Notes under the pieces: generated by a model
Told to the model about the DNA's origin: nothing
The model's input: the letters and a program-made list of their open reading frames with translations, nothing else
The model's database searches: none
Position numbers and translations under genes: made by a program
Shown: positions 1 to 11,065 of the stretch, one piece after another
Layout of the letters: each line of letters opens with the position of its first letter
How positions within the stretch are numbered: the first letter of the stretch is position 1
Origin: Bemisia tabaci
Lineage: Eukaryota; Arthropoda; Insecta; Hemiptera; Aleyrodidae
Length of the DNA stretch: 64,000 bases
NCBI RefSeq assembly: GCF_918797505.1
Contig: NC_092794.1
Location: 2,480,001 to 2,544,000, forward strand
Direction: 5' to 3'

Positions 1-113
1 TTGTGTTTTGCCTACTGAGCGACTTTAAAATAGATGTTCGGCGGGAAGTAAACAATCTCCGTCGCTTCTTCATCTTGTTTTTGCTTCAGCAATTGCAGCC
101 TCTAACTGCTCAT

Positions 114-367
114 GCTGCCGTGCTAAGGAAGAACGCCGTAAGGACATTCAGAAGTTGCCAAATCTCCTTTTATAAAACTCGAATTTTCTAGGAAAAATGC
201 GAATACATTTATTCTAATTTTTTAAGAAAATTGTATTCACAACTAATCTAAAATATTTCAAAATTTCAACAAAAAAAAATTCAGAACTTTCCGTGCTCGA
301 AATAAATTTTGCATCTAGGGAAATCTGGCGACGTTCGAATGCTCATACGGCGTTCTTCCATAGCACC
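114..367. repeat. MITE family A copy (terminal CTGCCGTGCTAAGG)
   Basis: It begins TGCCGTGCTAAGGAAGAACG and ends in the inverted form (CATACGGCGTTCTTCC), about 254 bp. Inside, sequence near GTTGCCAAAT is mirrored by GAAATCTGGCGAC. The next MITE starts immediately at its right end. Confidence 0.75.
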
Positions 368-528
368 AGTGGCGAGGCGTGTATGATCGATTATCGATAT
401 TTCCCCATTTGTAGCTATGGTAAAGAATCGATTATTAAGGTGTTCGCTGCGAACACCCTGTTTATCGATCCTTTTCCATAGGTTTAAATGGCAGATCAAT
501 CGATATATCGCAAAACACGCCGCGCCAC
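367..528. repeat. MITE family B copy 1 (terminal CAGTGGCGAGGCGTG)
   Basis: About 162 bp, left end CAGTGGCGAGGCGTG and right end near CACGCCGCGCCACGG. Shared core GATCGATTATCGATATTTCC, GTTCGCTGCGAACACC and GATCCTTTTCCATAGG. It abuts family A on its left. Confidence 0.8.
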
Positions 529-566
529 GGCCGTGCGGAGTTACGGACACCTCACCTCACGCCAGT

Positions 567-821
567 ACTGCCGTGCTAAGAAAAAACGCCGTATGAGCCT
601 TCAGGCGTTGCCAAATTTTCTTTGATAAAACGGGAATTTCCTGGTAAATTTATGAATATTTTCCTCCCAATTTTTCAGATAATTTTGTTCGCAGCTAAAC
701 CTTAAGATTCTGAAAATTTGAAGGAAAAATATTCATGAACTTTCCTAAAAAATAAACATTTTATCGAAGAAAATTTGGCAACTCTCGAATGTCCATACGG
801 CGTTCTTCCTTAGCACGGCAA
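567..821. repeat. MITE family A copy
   Basis: Left end ACTGCCGTGCTAAG, right end CTTAGCACGGCAAT, about 255 bp, with sub-terminal mirrored CGTTGCCAAATTTTCTTTG and GAAGAAAATTTGGCAAC. No coding capacity. Confidence 0.85.
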
Positions 822-904
822 TGTAGACGGTCGAGCAACGTGGCGCACTACTTGAATTACAAATCACACGCGATTGAGAGATACTTTTACGAAGAGCGAG
901 AATT

Positions 905-1540
905 GTTGCTAAGATGAATGACGGACAAAACGCATTGAAACAGACGAATACAGCGATAGATGCAGGGAAAAAGACACGATCTTATGGGTTGGAACGGGTG
1001 GTTGTTATACAGGGTAATCCAAAAATCCTGCACCACCAGCAACAGGTAAGCACCCGCACTATCACAGTGGCGTGGCGTGCTGTGCGATATATCGATTGAT
1101 TTGCCATTTAAACCTATGGGAAAGGATCGAAGACAGGATGCTCGCAGCGAATACCTTAATAATCGATTCTTTAGCCATAGCTTCAAAGGGAGAAATATCG
1201 ATAATCGATCATTCACGCTCTCGCCACTGCAGAATCACCCTGTAACTTTTGATCAAAATAAGAAAGATAAAGACTTAAAATTTTATGAGTGCTTCCAGGT
1301 CAAAGGAAGCTGATTCTGGAACCCTCCAAAATTTCAGAAGGGTCTCCCTGAAAAATGGGCAAGAACCTCGATATTCTTAGAAGTGGTGCGGAACCGTGTA
1401 GGTACAACAACCACCCGGTTCAACGAATGGGATTGCTCCTTTTTCCCTTCGTCTACTTTGTCTATAGCTTCGTCGACTAATTTCGATAATCAGCCCGCAG
1501 TAATGTTGATTGTAAAACACTGACGTTAGGTCAGAACTCG
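905..1540. repeat. Foldback-like pair of arms around a MITE B copy
   Basis: Left-arm sequence near 980-1010 (GGAACGGGTGGTTGTTATA) is mirrored at about 1401-1422 (ACAACAACCACCCGGTTC), with weaker matching for some 70 bp beyond each. A family B MITE lies between the arms. The outer limits are uncertain. Confidence 0.4.
1065..1229. repeat. MITE family B copy 2
   Basis: Inverted relative to copy 1: CAGTGGCGTGGCGTG at the left and CACGCTCTCGCCACTG at the right, 165 bp. Minus- and plus-strand frames of 78-109 codons crossing it are spurious. Confidence 0.8.
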
Positions 1541-1659
1541 CCGTGTTTCGTTTTCCTTCGTGCAAAAGACTTTTCAGGGATTCTTAAAGAGTCCCTTCAT
1601 GACTCCTTTTTTTTCAAAAACACTCGAGAGGATTAGAAACACAGCGGCACGCAACCTAC

Positions 1660-2060
1660 AGGGTTGCCACAGAATTTAGAAAGTAAAATTCCCTGACATT
1701 TCCCTGCTTTCTCTGACACATTTTGGCGAAATTCCCGGACAGTTGAAGATATGGACCGCATTTTGCAATTTGGACCTATAAATTCCGGCCCGGTTTAAAA
1801 ACAACGTATGTGCCATTAGTTTCCCTATGCACATAAGTGTTTTTTCAGATGAGCCAGAATTTATAGGTCCCACTTGCAAAATGCAGTCCATATGATAGAT
1901 GGTTTAGAAGGCATAATTAAAAATAGTTTTCAGGGAAAATTTAATGTTCGAAACCTCAAACCCATTCTAGAAAGCAAATGAAGGTGATTTAAAACATTTT
2001 CCCTGACAATTTCGTCATTTTTCCTGAAATTTCCCGATTTTCCCTGACTGTGGCAACCCA
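1660..2060. repeat. MITE family C (GGGTTGCCACAG ends) carrying a nested element
   Basis: Left end GGGTTGCCACAGAATTTAGA, right end CCCTGACTGTGGCAACCC, with repeated CCCTGACATTT motifs. A 145 bp palindromic element (1749-1893) interrupts it; the related copy at 11.07 kb lacks it. Confidence 0.75.
1749..1893. repeat. Palindromic mini-element D, copy 1
   Basis: Arms ATGGACCGCATTTTGCAA and TTGCAAAATGCAGTCCAT with further pairing GGACCTATAAATTC / GAATTTATAGGTCC. A second copy is at 58674-58806. Confidence 0.8.
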
Positions 2061-2316
2061 GTATCTTGAACTCGTTAAACCTGCCTGATCTCCGATCTCC
2101 TGCCGTGCAAGTGCGAGGCGAACCCATTTTCATCCGTTCGGATCACAATTTTTGAGTTTTTTTTTATCTTATCGACAAGCACGTCATGCATCTCTCCACT
2201 CAAACTAACGTTTCGACTGCAATCCGCTCTCGCAGACGGTTTTTATCCTGGGATATCCGACGTCACCGGTCGCACGTAGATTTTGCGAAACGCTTCCAGA
2301 AGAACTGTGAGGAAAC

Positions 2317-2465
2317 CAGTGGCGAGGCGTCAATGATCGACTATCGATATTTCCCCATTCGAAGTTATTATAAAGAATCGATTTTTGAAGTGATCGTTGC
2401 GAACACCCTGTTTATCGATCCATTTCCGCAGGTTTAAACGGCAGAGCATCAATCGATATCAGTTC
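2317..2465. repeat. MITE family B copy 3, right end eroded
   Basis: Left end CCAGTGGCGAGGCGTC is intact and the core is present. The right end stops around ATCAATCGATATCAG without the CACGCCACTG terminus. Confidence 0.7.
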
Positions 2466-3379
2466 AAAAATTCGCGTTCAGGGATGCAAAATGTTTCGCG
2501 GAATGAATTATGAAATGTCATTTGCCTGAAAGGGGAAAATTTAACGATTTTCCAGGGTTAAGTATACAACCCGCAATGACTATCCAAGAATTTGATGAAA
2601 AATTTCCAAATAAGGCTCAATCCACCCTCCCCCCCCCCCCCCGAAAAGTAGGACTTCACCGTTTCTATGCGGAGCGTGGCATACCGAGTCCATTGTAAAA
2701 ATTTACAAAAAGTGCATGAAAAGTCGCGAAAATTCATTTCCTTGTGTTTCATGTTTTGCATCTCTGTTCGTGACGCGCACTTTTTCCGCCTCTTCCCCAG
2801 TTACGTCATATTAGCAAAACCTTGAAGGAGAGGAGCAGACGTAACCACTTTTTTTGGCTCTCCCATTTTTTTTTTTTTTTTTTTGAAAATGCATTGGTTA
2901 CCCGCTAATAATGCAGCAGTAGGTATCGTCGTTTTCGCAAGGCAGCAAATACCGGATTTCTGCCGTTATAGCTATTTTTTATAACGTGTTCGGTTGATCC
3001 GTTTAAAACAATAGGATGGGGGAAATTCTTCTCCCCTCAAAATGACGCCAATGCTCCTATCCCCCTTTCGAAACACACTCATAAAAAACCTAACTCGAGG
3101 ATTTTACTGGAAAAAAATATTGGAGTTATTTTGAAACATAGATGACTCGCTTAGCCGTTTTTCGAGTTTTTGATTCTTCGTACTGAGAGCTGACACAGTT
3201 AAAAATGTCGTGTTTGATGTCAGTTGGTGTTATGTTTCTTGTGTGAGGTCAAGCTAAAGGACTTGGTTGCCCAATATAGTTTTGTGTTATTTTGAGTAGA
3301 CTGCTTTGAGACATGGGATCATGAGGGAGGTGCCTGGTGCCCTCCCGAAATCTACTCTTGTTTTCCTCCCTCGACTCAC
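2466..3379. other. Unannotated repeat-poor stretch with homopolymers
   Basis: Contains a C run at about 2629-2642 and a T run of about 20 at 2866-2884. No gene-like exon or splice-linked frame was seen. Confidence 0.5.
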
Positions 3380-3741
3380 AAGGGGAGTCTACGAAGTGAC
3401 ATCCTGGGATTGGGTTCATTTTGCTTGTACATGAAGAAGAGACAAATCTAGGTTGACGTATTTTTTTTTAGCCGCCAACTCCCAACCGTTCTCGAGATAT
3501 CGATTTTTAAAGTTACGATTTTTGCACGTTTCCGCGCGGAGTTCCGGCGAGTCAACTGACAAGGGGAGTCTACGAAGTAACATCCTTGGATTGGGTTCAT
3601 TTTGCTTTTACATGAAGAAGAGACAAATCTAAGGTTGACGCATTTTTTTTTAGCCGCCAACTCCCAACCGTTCTCGAGATATCGATTTTTAAAGTTACGA
3701 TTTTTGCACGTTTCCGCGCGGAGTTCCGGCGAGTCAACTGA
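3380..3741. repeat. Tandem duplication, 181 bp unit
   Basis: Two nearly identical units, 3380-3560 and 3561-3741, both running from AAGGGGAGTCTACGAAGT to CGGAGTTCCGGCGAGTCAAC. Only a few substitutions separate them, so the duplication is recent. Confidence 0.9.
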
Positions 3742-3830
3742 TGTCAGAGGTTTCCATTTGCGAGCGGCTAGCGCATTTCACTGTCACCCATGAGACCCAT
3801 CGTCCGATCCTCGAACGTGGCAACTTGTGG

Positions 3831-4435
3831 ATTCCATCGACAACCGTGAATCCATCGATAAACCTATGAATCGATCGACAAACCCGTGAATCGGTCGAAA
3901 AACCCGTGAATGGATCGACAAACCTGTGAATCGGTCGAAAAACCCGTGAATGTATCGACAAAAGCCGTGAGTCGGTCGACAAACCCGTGAATGGATCGAC
4001 AAAAGCCTTGAGTCGGTCGACAAACCCGTGAATGGATCGACAAACCCATGAATCGATCGACAAACCCATGAATCGATCGACAAACCCGTGAATCGGTCGA
4101 CAAAATCGTGAATAGATCGACAAACCCGTGAATGGATCGACAAAAGCCGTGAATAGATCGACAAAAGTCGTGGGTCGATCGACAAACGCGTGAATCGATC
4201 GACCAAAGTGGAACGACAAACCCGTGAGTCGATCGACAAGCCCGTGCATCGATCGAATTTTGTCGACGGGATCGGTGTCGACTGATTCACGTCGATCGAC
4301 TCATGTTTTCATTTTCCGATCCATTCATGTCGATCGAATCGACAGCGGTTTTTTAATAATTTGTCGATCGAATCGGTGTCGATCGATTCTTGTCGATCGA
4401 ATAGGTGTCGATCGATTCTTGTCGATCGAATCCAT
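3831..4435. repeat. 20 bp minisatellite with inverted right part
   Basis: About 20 copies of GATCGACAAACCCGTGAATC fill 3831-4255. From about 4255 the strand sense flips to TTGTCGATCGAATCGG-type units up to 4435. Long minus-strand frames (168 and 171 codons) here are products of the 20 bp period, not genes. Confidence 0.9.
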
Positions 4436-4439
4436 ACCC

Positions 4440-5133
4440 TCCCTAATTTATGACCAAGTCGCAGATTTTCAACACACAGATTTGGTACAATAAATCAACC
4501 AACAGCTTGTATTACATTATGTGTTTTACTTCCTACATTAACAGAAGATTTGGGTTACTTTTCCTAACCGTGCATTGGCGAAGTCAACGAATGGCAACTC
4601 CCAGCGTTCCACTACATAGCAAGCAAGCAGTAAGCATGTGTTAGAGTACGTAGAAACAGTTGCAGCTTAATCATTGCCGTACGAGGCGGTCAGAGCTTAT
4701 CGGCAGAAACCTGGTGGTCTGACTAATATCCGCTTCAAGTATTGACAATTCTCGCTTTTCGCATTTTGTCGCTCAAGTACTCCGTTTTACGGCCTCCTAG
4801 CTGACATTCAGTAAAGAGCGTTCAGTCCCTGCTTGGAGCAGAAACGACTAGCTCGTTTGGAAATGGCTATTTAGAACGTGCGACGTCAGGGACGCAAAAA
4901 AAAAATCCAGATTCGACGATCAGTAGGTCGCGCGCGGCAAAGTGCATCGTGAGACAATCAGGGATGCAGAAAGTTCCTACCCTTCCTTACCATTTCTAGA
5001 ACTGGCTTTTCCATATTAAAAATCCCCGTTTCCTCAAAATTTTCAGAGCTTTACCTTCTTTTCACAAAGCACAAAAAAAACGCTTTACTTCTTTTCACAA
5101 GTGCACAAAAAAACCTGCGTATTTCACCGCGTC

Positions 5134-5166
<33 letters not shown>

Positions 5167-5489
5167 TATATGACTGCTAAGATTGCTCTTAGAATTTCAA
5201 AAGGTTTCATAAATTCCATTGAAAATTGCCCTGAATTCCAATGTAACGACGTTTCATAGAATTCATACGGGGGAATTTCATGACGAAACAAATTCTTATT
5301 TTTCAAGAGATATTCCATCACAGCTTGCAAGCTACAATGTATAATTGAAATCGCAGACATATGTAGTGAGTTTTTATCGCCGAGCTCATTTTGAAAAAAA
5401 TGTTCGATAAGAAACATGACTCACTAATGTTTCCCGGTTGTCTCCTCTCCTTTCTCCTTTCCCCCTTTCTCCTCGGAGAATATTATTGC
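4440..5489. other. Unannotated AT-rich stretch
   Basis: No exon or family-like frame found. An A run of about 26 lies at 5139-5165. Confidence 0.5.
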
Positions 5490-5641
5490 ACTGCCGAGCT
5501 AAGGAAGAACGCCGGTTGGCAACATTGTTTTCTTCCCATTTAAACACGTGTTGAATGATCGATTCTTGTCGAAGCGACCGGCCCCTCCGCGAATCGATAC
5601 ATTTCCATTGGCTCAAATGGAAAGAAAACGATGTTGCCAAC
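5490..5641. repeat. Hairpin element with 27 bp arms
   Basis: CTGCCGAGCTAAGGAAGAAC (family A end) is followed by arms 5515-5541 (GTTGGCAACATTGTTTTC...) and 5615-5641, pairing with two mismatches. It looks like a family A derivative. Confidence 0.65.
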
Positions 5642-6560
5642 TTCCCGGATCCGCGAATGCACTGCGCCCCGGCTCGAGGACTGCGATGAAGCGCGAAACG
5701 CGGCTCGGCAAATTGAGAAATTGCTCTGCGGTTAATTCATCGTCCAACTTTGGCGCATTCGAACTCGAGAGGGCGGCCTTTGGGATCCGGAGAAGAGTAG
5801 CAGACAGCTCACTCGAACCAAGAATAAGCTCGGCCAACTTTCCTCCCAGACATTTTATTCTCAGTTTCCAGGCTCGCATTCATAGTCGCACCTTCAACAG
5901 CGCCTTTTTCCCAGAAGGCCCGAAAAAGGCTCACCTTAACGTGATTCGATGGACGCTGTATTTTGTGTCGGAGCGACCTGCGATATATCGCATTAATTCG
6001 TTCCATAATTTCAGCTACGTGTCATTTTTTTTCCGATTTGGAGATCGCACTTCTGTTGTCATGAGACTAAAGCATTCGTGTACCAAATTTGACAAGGAAA
6101 TTCAACGTAATAAAGGTAGGGGTTTTTGAGAGGAAAATATCGCATTCGATACTGATATCGAAACTGCATTAAAATTAAATTATCTCGGATGTAACCGATC
6201 GGCGCTTACAATGCAGGGGTGCCTGGATCTGGGTGGTTCTACAGGTCTGGAAAATCGGAAATCCTTATTGGATTTCATCAATTCTCGGAAATCAGGGAAA
6301 AATCAAGGGATTTTGAAAAAAGACAAGGAATTTGAAAAAAAAAAAAGTCAGCGCTGTCCACACACTCAAACTGAGTGTCAGTTTGGTTGGAGACTCAATG
6401 CTTAGAGTTACACTCAGGATGGTGAACAGAGGAATGAGTTTCGATGAGGAAAGTCAATTTTAGATTATCGAATGATTTAACCCGAAGAAACAAAGGTACG
6501 ATATCTCTGACATTTGCAGTGAAATTAATGCCCAGGTGTGCAAACACTTTTGGACCTAGC
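5642..6560. other. Unannotated stretch with an unexplained long frame
   Basis: A plus-strand frame of 193 codons (5548-6129) runs in from the hairpin. The protein is Arg/Ser-rich with no domain or homology I recognise. The first part is more GC-rich than its surroundings. Probably chance, but not excluded as an exon. Confidence 0.3.
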
Positions 6561-6800
6561 GATTGGCCGCGTGCGAAAATGGGAGGCCCCAAAAACAGGT
6601 TTTAAAAATAGGTAAACCGGCGTGCGTCATTGAAAAATAGCACATTTTCCTCGTCCATGAACTTTTTTCCGAGCAAAATCCAGCATTTTTTCATAAAATT
6701 GCAGCAATTTGAGCATAAAGAGCGGAATCGTGGTCATCAATTACACATTTTGAGGAAAAGGGGATTTTTAAAACGTGAAGGCTGAAGACTTTTGGCATCC
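6560..6800. repeat. Dispersed repeat (GCGTGCGAAAATGGGAGG), copy 1
   Basis: Shares GCGTGCGAAAAT and GGC(G/C)CCAAAAACAG followed by an AT-rich body with the stretch at about 23815-24030. The ends were not defined. Confidence 0.45.
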
Positions 6801-6837
6801 TTTGGGATACCTCGGAGTTAATCTTCGGACTATTCTG

Positions 6838-7084
6838 ACGAGCTTAGTAAAAACGCCGTAGGAGAATTCAAATGTTGCCAAGTTTTTCTCAGAAAATATG
6901 CATTTTTAAAGAAAGTTATGAATATTTTTTCTTGAAAATTTCCGAATTTTCAGATAGAATAAGGAACGAAATCCTCTGAAAATTAGAAGAGGAATATTCA
7001 CAAATTTTCTAGAAAAATTCGTGATTGTCGAATGAAAGGCGACACCTGCTGGATCATACGGAGTTCTTACTCGGCACGGCAGTA
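6838..7084. repeat. MITE family A copy, degenerate
   Basis: Left end AGCTTAGTAAAAACGCCGTA, right end TCATACGGAGTTCTTACTCGG then CACGGCAG. The internal mirrored TTGCCAAG is weak on the right side. About 247 bp. Confidence 0.65.
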
Positions 7085-7721
7085 TTGCTGAGAAGCAAAC
7101 TTACGGAATTGTTTAGATATCTCGAGACAAAGCCACAAAATCCACATTCATGTCTGCTGTGGACAAGAGATCAATTTTCAGTGACACACATGCGTCGTGC
7201 TTGAAACCAGTAGTTAACTGGCTGCTGTTGCCGACTTGATCATCAAGAGAGCCGAGCCCGTCACGGATGTAAAAAAAACTTCCCTTTTGAACTCACATGG
7301 AATACCAGCGCAAAGTTCGGAAGAAACTCTCTTCTCAGGGAATTCACGAGAAAGTACCAAGTACGCAGTGACTGGAAAATAACGAAAGTTGCAGCTTTGG
7401 TGCAAAAGACAGGATACTTCCAAATATATCTTATACTTGTCCAAAGTTTCTAATAAGATTCATTAGGGAGTTATTTCAATAATTTAGAGCAGCTTGGATT
7501 TATCCCCCCATGAAAATTCGAGGGTTTTTTCATATTTTAGAGAAAAGCATGTGAAAGTCTTACGGAAGTGTGACCAATCGCAAAAATTTTCACTAGGGAA
7601 ATGAAAATTGTGGTTTCCTTGAACTTCTCTGTTTTTCCAACCGTGACCTGGAATTTTGCCTATTTTGCTCATTTTGAGTCTTCTAGGTAATCAGGTAATC
7701 ACTCGAGTGCCTTGCTATTCA

Positions 7722-7862
7722 TTGATTGATCTGCCATTTAAACCTATGAAAAAGGATCGATAAACAGGGAGTTCGCAACGAACACCTTGATAATCGATTC
7801 TTCACCATAGCTTCAAATGGGGAAAAATCGATAATACTTAGATCATTCACGCTTCGCCACTG
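7722..7862. repeat. MITE family B copy 4, left end truncated
   Basis: Starts inside the element at TTGATTGATCTGCCATTTAA and runs to an intact CACGCTTCGCCACTG end. Confidence 0.75.
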
Positions 7863-8199
7863 ATGAGGATACCTTTTCAACTCACACGCAGTAAAGCATC
7901 AGTTTTGTTTTAAGAAAAAAGGCAAAACTAGTTACGAAAGGGTTGTTTGTCGCGAACTGATTTTTCGCTAATCTCTCCGAAAAGTTACAGGTCATTTCAC
8001 CGGGAAATCCAAAGTTACAAATTCGAAATTAAACATTTGCGTTAAGAAATGGAAGTTCGCAGAGACTTATTTCATAGCTGACTAGGTATGGTTCATAAAT
8101 ACGCCGGTGCACTCATTATTCATTGTAAGCGCTGTGATGTAGCTTCCTAATTGCTCGTCCGAAATTCATGATGCAGCTATATTTTCAACTGCTAATTCT

Positions 8200-9132
8200 C
8201 CTGGTAAAAATTGGCGATAAGAGCTGCGTTTCAAAAAACCATAGGAATTCTTATAGCCGGCTAAAGAAGGCTACAGAAAATCATATAGCTGGCTGTAGAA
8301 TGCGGAGAAAATCACACGGCCGGGCTATACGAAGCGATAAAAAATTATGCAGCCGGGCTATAGTTCCTATCGCCGGGCTTTACACTTTATCGCCTGGCTG
8401 TTGCTTTTTCGCCATCGATTATAAAAGGCTATAAGAAATTGTGTAGAAATTCGTGTGCTTTGGAAATCATTAAGTTTGATACGGAACCACCTTAATATTT
8501 ACAAAACACACATTATATTTTCCTTTAATACATATTTTTTTCATCAATTAAAATGAGAATAATCCATACAGGATGTGCAAACATTTCAAAATCATGAGTT
8601 GAATAACGCTGACTCCGCCAGATTAAATATTAGAGCCTAACACAAAGCGGAGCGGCGACGCACTGGCGCCTACAAACCTAACAGGGATACTTCACGCATT
8701 GCGCAACGCGTGAAGTATCCCTGTTAGGTTTGTAGGCGCCAATGCGTGTTTCGCGCTGGCTGCCCGCCTGCCACGGCGCTTGAAGCAACTATTTCACACC
8801 AGAGGTATTGCACAGTATCATACGAAACTGAAGGCGCTTTAATATATTAGTAATGGCAGGCATCCATCAAAAGTACGGAGCTTCCCTCGCAAAATAAATC
8901 AAGGTACTACGGACCAAAAAGAGAGCAGTATTCCAAAAACTCACTAAGTCCTAGCATCCGTAATTAGTAACGTTTAGCATACACTTTATCGCATGGCTGT
9001 GAATTGCTTAATCGCCATCGGCTATAAAAGGCTATAGGAAATTGTGTAGCCGGCTATAGAAGCTATTGGAAATCTTACAGCCGGCTGTAGGTCTATGGTA
9101 TTTTGGAACAGATTCTACTGCCAATTTTTACC
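8200..9132. repeat. ~930 bp element with GCCGGCT-rich sub-terminal repeats
   Basis: Long inverted ends: CCTGGTAAAAATTGGC at the left, GCCAATTTTTACCAGG at the right, followed inward by ACCATAG...TATAGCCGGCT on both sides. Many GCCGGCTATAG-like motifs lie next to each end. The interior contains the palindrome 8658-8747. An 88-codon frame across the left repeats is spurious. Confidence 0.7.
8658..8747. repeat. Near-perfect palindrome, 40 bp arms
   Basis: 8658-8697 and 8708-8747 are reverse complements with one mismatch, around a 10-base loop ATTGCGCAAC. The arm contains GCGCCTACAAAC and ATACTTCACGC, also found in the tandem units of the hAT-like element at 57.2 kb. Confidence 0.9.
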
Positions 9133-9368
9133 AGGATCTCAATGGTGACCTTTCATTTTTTGGACCATTATTATACATTTATATATTATACATATGAAAG
9201 AAATCGATTGAACATGGGTTCGTCGACTGAAGAAATTGAAATATCTCAGAAAAAACCTTAAGTATTCTGGAAAAAACACTCGAATAAATAAGGACGTCAT
9301 GCGAGAAGACAAAGAATCCGGTGCTAAAAGAAACAACCACTTTAAAAGCCTACTTCAGAAGAATATAT

Positions 9369-9443
9369 GGACGTGTTTATGCTAAAAGGAACTATGTGCA
9401 TATGCATTGCGTGTGACATAGTTCCTTTTAGCATAAATACGTC
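9369..9443. repeat. Hairpin, 29 bp arms
   Basis: 9369-9397 and 9415-9443 pair with one mismatch (TGCTAAAAGGAACTATGT against ACATAGTTCCTTTTAGCA) around a 17-base loop. Confidence 0.9.
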
Positions 9444-9495
9444 CCTATACTCAACAGACGATACATATCGTCGCCCTCCTGACGTGAGAACAAAA

Positions 9496-9659
9496 CTGTG
9501 GCGAGACGTGAATGATCGATTATCGATTTTCCCCCATTTGAAGCTGTGGGAAAGAATCGATTATTGAAGCGTTCGCTGCGAACACCCTGTCTATCGATCC
9601 TTTTCCATAGGTTTAAATGGCAGATCAATCGATACATCGCAAAGCACGCCACGCCACTG
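9496..9659. repeat. MITE family B copy 5
   Basis: Ends CTGTGGCGAGACGTG and CACGCCACGCCACTGG, 164 bp, with a full core. It lies between two copies of a ~40 bp sequence (ACGATACAT..CGT..CCCTCCTGAC and so on). Confidence 0.85.
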
Positions 9660-9853
9660 GACGATACATTTCGTGCCCCTCCTGACATGAGAACAAAACT
9701 TCAGTGACAAAACTTGTGGTAAACAAATTTTGAATTTTATCTCAAGTCTCGACACCATACCTACTCAACAAGCTTCCCATTTAATTTTCGGTCTTCATTC
9801 CAATGCTTCATGTATAAGCGATGTACTTAAAATCAAGCCAATGAATATCACGG

Positions 9854-10128
9854 CATTAATGAACGTCAGTAATTTGAGACGGGCGAAAATCCAAGATTGT
9901 CTTCATTTTCACGTGATACCGCATACCTACTCGGGAGTTTGAATAGTTGCACGCTTGATTTCTACATACAACGATTCGAGTATAATAACTACGTTCATAA
10001 ACGTCGGTAATTTGAGACAGGCGAAAAGCCAAGATTTGACTTCATTTTCGCGTGATACCGCATGCCTAGTCCGGAGTTGGAATAGTTGTGCGCTTGGTGT
10101 CAACTGTGACGAGTTTCGATTCATATAA
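9854..10128. repeat. Diverged tandem duplication, ~138 bp unit
   Basis: Units share AACGTC.GTAATTTGAGAC and CGTGATACCGCAT.CCTA. The frames across them (60-70 codons) look spurious. Confidence 0.75.
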
Positions 10129-11065
10129 CATCTTCATGCGAATTTTCAAAAAAATTAAAAAAATTCGCGAAGTTTCCAGCGGTTTTGCAGAGACATGTGA
10201 AAATATACACGATTTTCATCTCATTACCGCTGCAAATACGTGATTTTTTCAGCGGTTTGGTAAAAACGTCAAAACTAGCGAATTTCAAACATATAACTCT
10301 TTCAGAAGGTTTCTAAAGAAACTATCTGAATCTAGAAGAGATGTTATTTCTTGGCTGGTTCCTGTCAGTGAAACTCTGACTCCCAGTATAAATGTTATAC
10401 TTAAGTCTATGGTATAAAGCATTAAACCTAATAGCTTTTGATGAGCTAGAGACAAACCAGTGTTAAAAAAAAATCTTTCCGCTGTTAGCAACTACCTAAG
10501 TTTAACATCTTTGGTAGTATTCCTTCCTGATTTTCATTTAGGGACCAATTCTAGGAGTCTGCTCATCAATCTAAGATTGATGATACCTGGGGTCCATTCA
10601 ATTTAATTCAATCATTTACTTTTGAGCAAGCTGTTGAGCACAAAACAAAAAAAAACCTCTTAATTTAGGGGGGAGGGATAATCTGTAGTGACAACCATAT
10701 GTTTGGTTCTATTTAGTTGCTTGAAAAATCAATCATCACTACACGAAGAATGCTTTGGAAATCAGTGTTGAACAGAAGAGAATCTCATTGTCAGATGGTA
10801 GGTAACTTTGCTTTGACAATATTTCCCATCAGAGGTGCCAATGGTTCTCAACGGAGCGGTTGCAACCAAACTATTGACATGCCTTGCAAATTGTGAAAAC
10901 TGAGAACTGGTGTTACAACCACACCATTTTTATACAAATCCGCTTTTGACTTGCAATGGGCCAAGAGACAAGGTTTTACTTAGAGCTTTATTCATCATGA
11001 TTTCTTTTCAAAACTTCACAAGGAAAGCAAGGTGCACGCAACGGAAGGTCTGGAAATCAACTCCA
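10129..11065. other. Unannotated stretch
   Basis: No exon with supported splice sites. The minus-strand frame at 10491-10285 lacks clear splice sites and resembles nothing known. Confidence 0.5.

Noticed and set aside
887..1313. Frames of 109 and 78 codons near 1 kb
   Set aside because: They cross a MITE B copy; similar frames recur in other copies of the same repeat.
3734..4290. Two long overlapping minus-strand frames (168 and 171 codons) with repeated VDRF/GLSI motifs
   Set aside because: Both are different frames of the 20 bp minisatellite; the period is not a multiple of 3, so every frame repeats and stops are rare.
5548..6129. 193-codon plus-strand frame as a gene
   Set aside because: It begins inside a hairpin repeat, has no recognised domain, and no splice or promoter support was found.
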